DNA from: DATIRA01 sp964553405
GTDB taxonomy: Bacteria > Pseudomonadota > Gammaproteobacteria > Steroidobacterales > Steroidobacteraceae
Direction of reading: 5' to 3'
Assembly (NCBI GenBank): GCA_964553405.1
Contig: CAZKLS010000059.1
Span: 1-17,167, forward strand
Length of the DNA: 17,167 nt
A model generated the notes under the pieces. It saw only the letters and a list, made by a program, of their open reading frames with translations, had not been told where the DNA came from and searched no databases. Shown one piece after another: positions 7,599-14,385 of the stretch. Made by a program: the position numbers and the translations under genes. Numbering within the stretch: position 1 is the first letter of the stretch; each line of letters opens with the position of its first letter.

Positions 7599-8494
7599 TG
7601 CTCGGCTCCACTTCGTTCGCCCGGCCACTCCGCCACCGCGAACGGGGCGCCCATCGGGTCGAGGATCAGCGCCACCTGCGTGCCGTGGTAGCTGTCCGGC
7701 GTCGCGACGATGTGTGCCCCGGCGGCACGGGCGCGGGCGACGGTCTGCGCGACGTCTTCCACGCGGACGTAGGGGATCCAGGTGCTCGGCGCGTCGAGCG
7801 GCTTGGCCAGGATGCCGGCCCGTGCACGGCCCCCGGAGGCCAGGTGGAATCCGGCGGTTTCGCCCGGTATCGCGCCGGCCACGACCTCGTATTCACCGAG
7901 GCCCTGGTAGAACTCGGCCATCCGCGCGGGATCGTCCGCCCACAACTCTGCCCACAGCCATTCGTCCGGTTCGCCGAGGAAGTCCTCGGGATCGCCGGTC
8001 GCGGAGCGGATCACGCCGAACATGGCCCCCTCCGTGTCGGCGAACAGCGCCGCTTCGCCGCGCGATCCCACCGACTGTGCCGGGACCAGCACCTTGCCGC
8101 CGGCAGCGCGGACCCGGGCCTCCGCGGCGCCCACGTCATGGACCGAGATCAGTCCTACCCAGCGGGCGTCGCGCTTCATCGTGCGATCCCGCGGCCGCGA
8201 GAAGACCATGCCCGCGATCGGCTGGCCTTGATGCAGCACCAGCGTGTAGGTCTGGGTGTCATCCTCGGGGCCGTAGGTCTCGAACTGCCAGTCGAACACC
8301 TGACCGTAGAATTCCACCGCGCCGCCGACGTCGCGGGTCAGCAGTTCCATCCATACCCAGCGGCCCGGCACGTGCACGCCGGTCGCCGGGTCCGTGATCG
8401 GTGGCCAGTACCGGTCCGCGGCCTGCAGCGCCGCCGGCAGCAGGCCGACGGCGGCGATCCAGGCCCAGAGCCTGCGCGGGACTCGCTGCATCAT
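7595..8494 (-). CDS. Exported tandem VOC (glyoxalase-fold) domain protein
   Basis: A 299-residue protein with an N-terminal signal-like segment (RVPRRLWAWIAAVGLLPAALQA, about residues 5-26). Two vicinal-oxygen-chelate domains follow at about 45-165 and 178-290. Each has the characteristic start (WVWMELLTRDVGGAVEFYGQVF; WLWAELWADDPARMAEFYQGLG) and an end of the LILDPMGAPFAVAEW type. Tandem VOC proteins of this kind (similar to the mycobacterial CFP30B class) are of unknown or varied activity, including glyoxalase, dioxygenase and antibiotic-binding roles. Metal ligands cannot be fixed by eye. Export is unusual for the family and rests on the signal segment alone. ATG codons at 8494 and 8491 are both possible starts. 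It overlaps the downstream lipoprotein by four bases. Confidence 0.85.
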   Translation of the reverse strand: MMQRVPRRLWAWIAAVGLLPAALQAADRYWPPITDPATGVHVPGRWVWMELLTRDVGGAVEFYGQVFDWQFETYGPEDDTQTYTLVLHQGQPIAGMVFSRPRDRTMKRDARWVGLISVHDVGAAEARVRAAGGKVLVPAQSVGSRGEAALFADTEGAMFGVIRSATGDPEDFLGEPDEWLWAELWADDPARMAEFYQGLGEYEVVAGAIPGETAGFHLASGGRARAGILAKPLDAPSTWIPYVRVEDVAQTVARARAAGAHIVATPDSYHGTQVALILDPMGAPFAVAEWPGERSGAEQ

Positions 8495-8549
8495 CGTTGG
8501 TTCCCCGTCCTGATCCGGTCCGGCATGCTGCCCGAGTCGCGACGACCGA

Positions 8550-8897
8550 TCAATCGGGCGGTCGGGCGAAGTAGCGGCGCATGGGCTCGCGCTGCAACAG
8601 CCATGCGCCGGCGCCGGTCAGCGTCGCCACCGTGCCGAGGATCAGCGCCATGCGAAGATACGGCCGACCCTGGTCCACGCGCAGCTGCGCGATCAGCACG
8701 ACGGTGCGCAGCCATTCCAGGGTTCCGAGCAGCAACAGCACCTGCAGCGCCCTTCGGGACCACGGCCGACGGATCAGCAGCAGCGCGAGCGCCGTCACCG
8801 AGGCGACCGCGGGCAGCCAGAGACTGCCCCGGTAGAAATGCGCCGCCAGCAGCGCCAGCGCGACGGCGCAGAGCGTCAATGGACCGGCGGCCCGCAT
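8550..8897 (-). CDS. Small four-helix membrane protein, function unknown
   Basis: A 115-residue, strongly hydrophobic protein with about four helices (residues about 3-20, 26-43, 49-70, 83-101) separated by Arg-rich turns (RRPWSRRAL; REPMRRYFARPPD at the C-terminus). This positive-inside pattern supports a real inner-membrane protein rather than a shadow. The ATG at 8897 lies 10 bases after the stop of the DUF1840 gene, and the stop lies 55 bases before the VOC gene, so it sits in one transcription unit. The ribosome site is weak, so coupling to the upstream gene is plausible. No named family is recognised. Confidence 0.7.
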   Translation of the reverse strand: MRAAGPLTLCAVALALLAAHFYRGSLWLPAVASVTALALLLIRRPWSRRALQVLLLLGTLEWLRTVVLIAQLRVDQGRPYLRMALILGTVATLTGAGAWLLQREPMRRYFARPPD

Positions 8898-8907
8898 GCG
8901 CCGCGGC

Positions 8908-9252
8908 TCAGCCGCGTTCCCACATCAGGTCCGAGTCACCGGATCGTATGGCCGTGTCGATCATGTCGAGCAGCGGGACGGCGCGCATGCCGAGCGTTAC
9001 CGGTGGCGGACGGCTCGACTCTTCGTCGTTCAGGTCCTCGTCCGGTCCTTGCTCGACCGCCGGCTGGTCGGGCGAGGGCGCGGAGCCCGAGGTGGCGAGG
9101 GCGGCGCGCAGGCTGGCGACCGCCGCCGGCAGTTCGCCGGACAGGATTGCGCCGGGCACGGTTCCGGAATGCCCCATCAGTTTGATCAGCTGGATCGCCG
9201 CCTCGCCCAGCATCGTGAGTTGTCCGTAACGCGTCGAGAATTTAACGATCAT
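8908..9252 (-). CDS. DUF1840 family protein
   Basis: A 114-residue protein matching DUF1840 from its opening block: MIVKFSTRYGQLTMLGEAAI followed by QLIKLMGHSGTVPGAI. The ATG at 9252 is preferred over GTG at 9258 because AAGGGG lies five bases upstream and the family begins MIV(R/K)F. The middle (about 55-80) is an acidic, low-complexity linker; the C-terminus (TLGMRAVPLLDMIDTAIRSG) is the conserved second helix pair of the family. The function of DUF1840 is unknown; proteins are small, cytoplasmic and common in beta- and gammaproteobacteria. It is the first gene of the minus-strand unit running to 7224. Confidence 0.88.
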   Translation of the reverse strand: MIVKFSTRYGQLTMLGEAAIQLIKLMGHSGTVPGAILSGELPAAVASLRAALATSGSAPSPDQPAVEQGPDEDLNDEESSRPPPVTLGMRAVPLLDMIDTAIRSGDSDLMWERG

Positions 9253-9393
9253 GGTCACCCCTTCGAATCGATCGGCCGAAATGTCGCACCCGGACGTCGC
9301 CCCGTCCAGTGCGGGCCGGTCGCTCGCTGCGGCGGACGGGGGCGGGCTCGCCTGATAATCTGCAGCAGATCCACACGTAAACGCGGAGTCACG
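9253..9393. promoter_or_regulatory. Divergent promoter region between DUF1840 and enoyl-CoA hydratase genes
   Basis: A 141-base gap serves two divergent genes. On the plus strand GATAAT (9354-9359) is a good -10 candidate placed 35 bases before the start codon, without a convincing -35. It overlaps an inverted repeat ATCTGC-A-GCAGAT (9358-9370), which could be an operator covering the transcript start. No comparable signal was found for the minus direction. Confidence 0.3.
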
Positions 9394-10197
9394 ATGAAAT
9401 TCGAGAACCTGCTCGTCGAACGCGCGGGGGCCGTGCTGACGGTCTCGCTGAACCGCCCGGACAAGCTCAACAGCCTCTCGCTGGGACTGCTGAGGGACCT
9501 CGACAGCTGCGCGGACAGCATCCAGCGCGACGCGACGCTGCGTGCCGTCGTACTGACCGGTGCCGGCCGTGGATTCTGCGCCGGTGCCGACCTGACCGAT
9601 CCGGACTCAGTGCCCGGCCCGGGGCAGACGATGGGCCAGTTCGTGGCCGCGCGGCTGCGGGCGCAATTCAACCCGGTGGTGCTGAAGTGGACCAGCCTGC
9701 CCGTGCCGCTGGTCGTCGCGGTGAACGGCGTCGCGGCGGGCGCCGGCGTCTCGGTCGCGTTGATGGGGGACATCACGATCGCGGCCCGCTCGGCCTCGTT
9801 CGTGACGATGTTCGCACCGAAGCTGGGACTTGCGCCCGACATGGGCGCGACATTCTTCCTGCCGACGCGGATCGGCCCGGCCAAGGCGAGGGCGTTGGCG
9901 CTGACCGGCGAGCCGGTCGGCGCAGAGCAGGCCGAGCGGATCGGCCTGATCGCCGACTGCGTAGACGATGCGCTGCTGATGCCGCAGGCCGAACAGCTGG
10001 CCAGCCGGCTCGCGGCGGGTCCGACCCGGGCGCTGATCGCGACGCGCGAGCTGATCAACCGGGGCGCGGCCGCGACGCTGGCCGGGCAGCTCGAGCAGGA
10101 GGCCTCTGCGCAGCAGCAGCTGGCCGACAGCCGCGATTTCGCCGAAGGGGTTGCGGCGTTTCGCGAGCGGCGCAAGCCCGCCTTTCACAAGGAATGA
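9394..10197 (+). CDS. Enoyl-CoA hydratase/isomerase, PaaG-like
   Basis: A 267-residue crotonase-fold protein of standard length; ATG at 9394 is preceded by GGAG. Oxyanion-hole motifs are GRGFCAGADLTDP (58-70) and NGVAAGAGVSVALMGDI (111-127). The KLGLAPDMGAT block (143-153) carries Asp149 at the position where PaaG-type isomerases have their catalytic Asp, and lacks the Glu pair of classical hydratases. The C-terminal helix ends in DFAEGVAAFRERRKPAF, as in the family. It is most like PaaG, the 1,2-epoxyphenylacetyl-CoA isomerase/enoyl-CoA isomerase, but no other phenylacetate gene is nearby. It may therefore act in general acyl-CoA degradation, perhaps with the FadD encoded downstream. It is a single-gene unit facing the esterase gene. 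Confidence 0.9.
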   Translation: MKFENLLVERAGAVLTVSLNRPDKLNSLSLGLLRDLDSCADSIQRDATLRAVVLTGAGRGFCAGADLTDPDSVPGPGQTMGQFVAARLRAQFNPVVLKWTSLPVPLVVAVNGVAAGAGVSVALMGDITIAARSASFVTMFAPKLGLAPDMGATFFLPTRIGPAKARALALTGEPVGAEQAERIGLIADCVDDALLMPQAEQLASRLAAGPTRALIATRELINRGAAATLAGQLEQEASAQQQLADSRDFAEGVAAFRERRKPAFHKE

Positions 10198-10217
10198 GCC
10201 GGGCCGGCGGACCCGGC
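10198..10217. terminator. Weak GC hairpin between convergent genes
   Basis: GCCGGG (10198-10203) pairs with CCCGGC (10212-10217) across an eight-base loop. It starts directly after the stop of the enoyl-CoA hydratase gene and ends five bases before the stop of the facing esterase gene. There is no T-run. It may act as a modest bidirectional stop signal; the evidence is position and symmetry only. Confidence 0.3.
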
Positions 10218-10222
10218 GCGGG

Positions 10223-10954
10223 TCAGCTCAGCTCGCCGAGGTACTTCGGCAGCATCTCGCGCCAGGTCGGCCAGTCGTGGTCGTAGGAGCCGCCCCAGTC
10301 GTCGACGCGATTCGGGATCCCGCGACCGCCCAGCACAGCGGCGAGCCGCCATGACTCGCCTGCATCCTCCCAGCGGCCTGAGCCGGTGGCCGTGATCACG
10401 AAGCGACGCTTCAGCGCATCGAGCTGCCAGCCGTCCGGGAGCCCCGGCACGAAGTGCAGCGGCGAGGAGAAGTAGAAGTCGTCGTTCCAGTGGCCGTGCA
10501 GGTAGTGAGACAGGTCGTAGGTGCCGCTCATGCCCAGCGCGAGCCAGAACGCATCGGGGTGCCGGCAGAGCGACGCGACCGCGTTGAATGCGCCGATTGA
10601 TGCGCCGGTCGCCAGGATCTCCATCCCGGGGCTCGAGCAGTCGTTGCGGATCAGTGGCACGACTTCCTCGTAGATGTAGGCGTCGTAGAGGTTCTGCACG
10701 CGCGAGCAGTACCCGGCGGAGTGCTGCCTCGACATCCAGTGCTGTCCGGCGACGCTGTCCACCGAATAGACCTTGATGCGGCCGGCGTCGATCAGCCAGG
10801 AAAGCGAAGCGATCAGCCCCTGCCGTTCAGCCTCTTCGCAATCGCCGCCCGCGGTCGGATACAGCAGCACCGGCTTGCCGTAGTGGCCCCAGCGCACCAC
10901 GCGGGCGGGGCAGGGCAGGCGATCGGAGTGCCAGCCGAAAAAGTCCTTCCTCAC
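10223..10954 (-). CDS. Alpha/beta-hydrolase esterase, last gene of the ATP-grasp operon
   Basis: A 243-residue cytoplasmic esterase of the esterase D/COG4947-like group. The start is GTG at 10954, overlapping the ATP-grasp stop as GTGA, with AAGGA upstream; the frame also runs open into the ATP-grasp gene, but that part is out-of-frame shadow. The strand KPVLLYPTAGGDCEEAE (27-43) precedes the nucleophile elbow GASIG (Ser119 at its centre). A plausible catalytic His is His226 in SYDHDWPTW, and the acid may be Asp197 in GRWED. The closing pattern His-x-Trp-x-x-Trp resembles that of the other esterase in this operon (HNWENW), so the two are likely paralogs. This one lacks the N-terminal beta domain. 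The substrate is unknown; an ester or thioester made by the neighbouring ligase pathway is a reasonable guess. Confidence 0.85.
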   Translation of the reverse strand: MRKDFFGWHSDRLPCPARVVRWGHYGKPVLLYPTAGGDCEEAERQGLIASLSWLIDAGRIKVYSVDSVAGQHWMSRQHSAGYCSRVQNLYDAYIYEEVVPLIRNDCSSPGMEILATGASIGAFNAVASLCRHPDAFWLALGMSGTYDLSHYLHGHWNDDFYFSSPLHFVPGLPDGWQLDALKRRFVITATGSGRWEDAGESWRLAAVLGGRGIPNRVDDWGGSYDHDWPTWREMLPKYLGELS

Positions 10955-12192
10955 GCGACGTTTCCTTCCGCCTGGCGCCAGCGCTGGATGCGCCCGAAGA
11001 ACATCTCGGTGAATTCCTCGACCTCGTGAGCCGGATACAGCGCGGTGACCTTCTTGCGCACCGCCGCCCGTGCCTCGTCGGAGGCGAAGAAGTCCGCTGC
11101 GACGGCGTCCAGGTGCGGCAGGTGCCGCGCGCAGAATTCCTCGAACCGCGCAGCGTCCAGCACCTGCCGCGCCAGCTGCGCGTAGCGCCGCAGCTTCTCC
11201 CGGTAGGGCAGGTCCTCGGCTGCGATCGCGAAGTACGGGGCCCAGTCCAGGTTGCGCCGCACGGGCCGGCGCGTCGCCGCGCAGAAGATCGCCCAGCGCA
11301 GGTTCGCCTTGATGAGCCAGGGAAAATGGTAGTGCAGCGAGGTGACCTGCGAGTCGGGACAGGCGTTCGCGAAGTCGATCGGGTGCCAGGTGCCGTTCTT
11401 CAGCAGCGCCTCGCAGGAGTTGAAGTCCCAGCCGAAGAAAGAGTTGATCGTCAGCGTGATGTCCTCGAGCTCGCTCGCCGCCTCGGGCGTGATGAAGTCG
11501 CGCTCCATCCGGTAGCGGTCGTGCAGCGGCGCGGACGGATCGTAGTTGACGATGCGGGTCTGCGGACCGAGCCCGACGCAGCGCACGAAAAACTCGTACG
11601 GCAGCACCGCCGACTGCAGGTGCATCACCTTGGTGCCGCTCTGCTCGTAGGCCTCGCGCAGGCCGGCCTCGTCGTCGATCTTCGACACGCCCACCCAGCC
11701 GCCGCCGTCGTAGGGCTTCATGAACAGCGGATATCCGAGTCTCGCGCCGATCTTGCCGAGGTCGAAGAACTTCGCGTAGCTGGTCAGCGTCGGCTGCAGG
11801 TCGTTCGAGTGCTCGTAGGCCTTCGGCGGCAGCATCCAGGTGTCCGGGATCGGCAGGCCCAGCCGCATCATCGCGCAGTAGCTCGTGTGCTTCTCGTTCG
11901 ACTGCAGCGACCAGGGATTGTTGAAGACGTAGGTGTCGTTGAGGATGACGGCCTTCTTTATCCACTCGCGGCTGGTGTGATACCAGTGGGTCAGCCGGTC
12001 GATCACCAGGTCGTAGCGCACCGGCTGCCGCAGGTCGAACGGCTCGATCGTGACGCGGCTGACGTCGAAGCGAACCGTCTCCGCCCCGAGCGGGATGGCG
12101 AGGTCCAGGCGCCGGAGGATCTCCTCGAAGCAGATCGGCCAGCAGATGTCGGCGCCGAGGGAAAGCCCGATGTGCCGTGTGACTTCAGCCAA
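10951..12192 (-). CDS. ATP-grasp ligase
   Basis: A 413-residue protein with an ATP-grasp fold. The start is TTG at 12192 with GGAG six bases upstream; an in-frame TAA lies shortly before it and no ATG or GTG intervenes, so TTG is well supported. Residues 1-130 form the N-terminal domain. YPLFMKPYDGGGWVGVSK (154-171) holds the ATP-binding Lys159 and the glycine-rich loop 163-165. LPYEFFVRCVG (197-207) follows. CEAL (Glu261) and HPIDFANACPDS (Asp273, Asn276) supply the metal-binding residues. The C-terminal 110 residues are helical. ATP-grasp enzymes activate a carboxylate as acyl phosphate and join it to an amine or thiol; RimK-, carboxylate-amine ligase- and cyanophycin-synthetase-like activities are all conceivable. 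Two esterases and an S51-like protein in the same operon point to a dedicated small pathway. I do not recognise a named ortholog. Confidence 0.88.
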   Translation of the reverse strand: MAEVTRHIGLSLGADICWPICFEEILRRLDLAIPLGAETVRFDVSRVTIEPFDLRQPVRYDLVIDRLTHWYHTSREWIKKAVILNDTYVFNNPWSLQSNEKHTSYCAMMRLGLPIPDTWMLPPKAYEHSNDLQPTLTSYAKFFDLGKIGARLGYPLFMKPYDGGGWVGVSKIDDEAGLREAYEQSGTKVMHLQSAVLPYEFFVRCVGLGPQTRIVNYDPSAPLHDRYRMERDFITPEAASELEDITLTINSFFGWDFNSCEALLKNGTWHPIDFANACPDSQVTSLHYHFPWLIKANLRWAIFCAATRRPVRRNLDWAPYFAIAAEDLPYREKLRRYAQLARQVLDAARFEEFCARHLPHLDAVAADFFASDEARAAVRKKVTALYPAHEVEEFTEMFFGRIQRWRQAEGNVA

Positions 12193-12222
12193 GGTCGTCT
12201 CCGGTGCGGATGCGGTCGGTCG

Positions 12223-13356
12223 TTACTCGTAGGTCAGCCACAACGGTCCGGGAAAAAGCCAGGTGAGCGCCGACTGCAGCCGGTCGCGCCAGTTTTCCCA
12301 GTTGTGGCCGTCGCGGACTTCCTCGTAGCGTACCGCAATCCGGTGGTTGCGCAGCAGCGGCACGAGGCTGCGGTTCTCGTAGATCAGCGACTCGTAGATG
12401 CCGCAGGAGACGTACATCCGGGCGCTGGCCGGTCCCGGGCTGCTGCGGAAGTCGTTGACGAATTTCGCCACCGGGTCGAACACGGCCTCGCGCCGGTGAT
12501 GGCCGATGTCCGAGAAGGCGAACGATCCCGACTGCAGCACCAGTCGGTCGTAGCTGCCCGGGTGCCGCCAGGCTGCGTGCAGCGTGGCCACTGCGCCGAA
12601 GCTCGCGCCCATCAGGCCGCGCGCCGCGGACGAGCCCAGCAGCGGCAGCGAGTGCTCGAGCAGCGCCGGCAGTTCCCGGGCGACGAACTGTCCGTGGGCC
12701 TCGTCGCCCGCGTACTCGACTAGCCGCTCCGGGGACTGGGTCAGCGCGACGATCATCGGCGGAATTTCGCGCCGGTGGATCAGGTTGTCGAGCACGGTCT
12801 GCAGACTCGCGTAGCGAAGGTAGTCGAGGCCGTCGTGCACGACCAGCAGCGGGTAGCGCCGGCTGCGCCGGAAGCGCGCCGGCACGTACAGCGCCACATG
12901 CCGCGTTTCGCCGAACGCCTCGCTGGCGACGGAGACTTCGTCCAGCGTTCCGGCGCGCGCATCCGGGAGGTCCTCGGTCCACTCGGGCCGGACATAGCCG
13001 TATCCCTGGCAGACCGAGTTGGCGCCGAACGGGTCGGTCGCGAGCAGCGGATTCTTCGGGTCGAGGATCCATTCCTCCTCGCCGTCGCGGACGATCTCGA
13101 ACTTGTACTCGATGCGCGATTGCTCGGGCAGGTCGATCCGCAGCACCCAGGTGTTTCCGCCGTCGAGTCGCTCGAATGGCTGCGAGGTCGGCAGACCGTG
13201 TATCCACAGGCGCAGCCGTACCTCGTCGGCCTCGCCCTCGTAGACGAACGTGACGCCGCCGGGATCGACGATCGGGTAGCGGTCGGCGCGCCGGAGGCCG
13301 GCGTTCGCGCCGCTGTCCGGTCCGGCATCCACGCCGCGCGGCCGTTCAATGCTCAC
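12223..13356 (-). CDS. Enterochelin-esterase-like hydrolase with N-terminal beta domain
   Basis: A 377-residue two-domain esterase. The N-terminal part (about 25-125) is a beta-rich early-set/CBM48-type domain (VTFVYEGEADEVRLRLWIHG; WVLRIDLPEQSRIEYKFEIV), as found in Fes and starch-active enzymes. The C-terminal alpha/beta-hydrolase domain (about 145-370) has YPLLVVHDGLDYL (168-180), the nucleophile elbow GASFG with Ser252, an acid candidate Glu322 in CGIYESLIYEN, and His351 in RDGHNWENW. This order matches Fes (enterochelin esterase) and COG2382 proteins, but no siderophore synthesis or uptake gene is in the window. The GTG at 13356 overlaps the upstream stop as GTGA; the ribosome site is weak, so coupled translation is likely. 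There is no signal peptide, so it is cytoplasmic. It lies 30 bases before the ATP-grasp gene. Confidence 0.88.
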   Translation of the reverse strand: MSIERPRGVDAGPDSGANAGLRRADRYPIVDPGGVTFVYEGEADEVRLRLWIHGLPTSQPFERLDGGNTWVLRIDLPEQSRIEYKFEIVRDGEEEWILDPKNPLLATDPFGANSVCQGYGYVRPEWTEDLPDARAGTLDEVSVASEAFGETRHVALYVPARFRRSRRYPLLVVHDGLDYLRYASLQTVLDNLIHRREIPPMIVALTQSPERLVEYAGDEAHGQFVARELPALLEHSLPLLGSSAARGLMGASFGAVATLHAAWRHPGSYDRLVLQSGSFAFSDIGHHRREAVFDPVAKFVNDFRSSPGPASARMYVSCGIYESLIYENRSLVPLLRNHRIAVRYEEVRDGHNWENWRDRLQSALTWLFPGPLWLTYE

Positions 13357-14291
13357 TGCACTGCCCGCGCAGGTGAGAGCCGGCCGGAGCGCAGCAGGCG
13401 CTTCGCCCCGGAGCCGTCCTGGAGACGACCATTCCGCCAGAAGAGCCAGTCTCCGTCATCCAGCGCATAACAGCTCGCCGGGGCGAAGCGCTGCGCCAGC
13501 AGCCTCACCCGCGTGATCTCCCGGAGCCTCAGCCTGGCGCTCGCATCCGGCAGGAACACGGCCCCGCTCACGAGTCCGAGTCCGGCTTCGAAGACCTCGG
13601 CATTGCCGGCGCCCTGGGGTGGCCCGTCGTGGAACAGCACGATGCGGTCGGAGACGGCCATCGCGCCGGCCGACCAGGCCGCGACCAGCGTGCCGCGCAG
13701 CAGGCCGGGCAGGTCGAAGAGCCGCAGGCGGTTCAGCAGCACGGCCACGTGGCCGCCGGCGATCAGCACCAGCGCAGCCTCGTCGACCAGCTGCCGCATC
13801 TCGGCACGCTGGCGAGCCACCGCTGGCCTCTCGGAGATTCGCAGCTCAGCTTCGAACTGCGTGTGAATGCGGGCGATCTCCCGCAGCAGCTCCGAGTCGA
13901 GCCGCCGCAGCGTCGCCACGGCCGAGCGGCGCGCCCTGCGCAGGCTGTCGCTCTGCCCGTCGCGGTTCATCAGCTCGCGGGCCGCCGCCTTCGCGGCGTC
14001 CAGGCGCAGCCGGTAGAGTTCCTGGATCTCCTTGAGCCGGTTCTGTCGTGCCCGGTGAGCCTCGCCGAGCTCGCGATCGAGGTCGAATATCGCCTCGGCC
14101 CGCTCGTACAGTCGCAGGTCCCGTACCGGCTCGCCGAGATGTTCCTCGAGCGCTTCGAGTTCGCCTTCGCGCTCCTGCCAGCCCGCCGTGATCGCGACGA
14201 TGCCGGCGGGCCGCCCGGGCGAGACGCGCGCAAGTGCCTCGCGCAGCGCCGGTGCGCGGAGCTGTGGCCCGAGTATCAGTATGTCCGTCAT
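13353..14291 (-). CDS. Peptidase S51 (peptidase E)-like protein with helical insertion, possibly inactive
   Basis: A 312-residue protein starting at ATG 14291 (MTDILILGPQ). Its frame and spacing match peptidase E: LVLIAGGHVAVLLN (175-187) equals the GGGNTFQLL region, and VAAWSAGAMA (203-212) holds the nucleophile Ser207. Asp222, fifteen residues on, equals PepE Asp135, and the closing CYALDDGDWLFWRNGRL (274-290) equals the PepE end. Two things are odd. About 90 extra residues (roughly 65-165) rich in Arg, Glu and Leu form predicted long helices, probably a coiled coil, before the glycine motif. The position of PepE His157 reads FLPDA (246-250), with no His. It may therefore be a binding protein or have altered chemistry rather than be a dipeptidase. 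It is the first gene of the operon with two esterases and an ATP-grasp ligase. The comparison rests on my recall of E. coli PepE. Confidence 0.8.
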   Translation of the reverse strand: MTDILILGPQLRAPALREALARVSPGRPAGIVAITAGWQEREGELEALEEHLGEPVRDLRLYERAEAIFDLDRELGEAHRARQNRLKEIQELYRLRLDAAKAAARELMNRDGQSDSLRRARRSAVATLRRLDSELLREIARIHTQFEAELRISERPAVARQRAEMRQLVDEAALVLIAGGHVAVLLNRLRLFDLPGLLRGTLVAAWSAGAMAVSDRIVLFHDGPPQGAGNAEVFEAGLGLVSGAVFLPDASARLRLREITRVRLLAQRFAPASCYALDDGDWLFWRNGRLQDGSGAKRLLRSGRLSPARAVQ

Positions 14292-14385
14292 CTGCCGGCC
14301 GGACCGAAAATCTGCGGCGGGGTCCCGGACCGCCCCGGGCGCCGCGATGCTTGCGGAACTCTCAAAGTGGCCGCATCGTACCGGG

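Noticed and set aside
8491..8763. Minus-strand open frame (90 codons) overlapping the small membrane protein gene
   Set aside because: It is a different frame of the same bases, Ala/Arg-rich and without a hydrophobic pattern; the 8550-8897 frame has four helices and correct operon spacing.
10955..11965. Upstream extension of the second esterase frame into the ATP-grasp gene, which would make a 580-residue fusion
   Set aside because: The extension is out of frame with the ATP-grasp protein and has no recognisable sequence; GTG at 10954 with a ribosome site explains the esterase start.
11026..12723. Plus-strand open frame (565 codons) antisense to the ATP-grasp and esterase genes
   Set aside because: It spans two well-supported genes on the other strand and has no domain.
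12223..13356. Reading the Fes-like esterase as evidence for a siderophore locus
   Set aside because: No siderophore synthetase, TonB receptor or transporter gene occurs in the window, and COG2382 esterases have many other roles.
10223..14291. Reading the operon as a cyanophycin synthetase/cyanophycinase locus
   Set aside because: The ATP-grasp protein (413 residues) is much shorter than CphA and lacks a Mur-ligase half, and the S51-like protein seems to lack the triad His; two esterases are also unexplained by cyanophycin.
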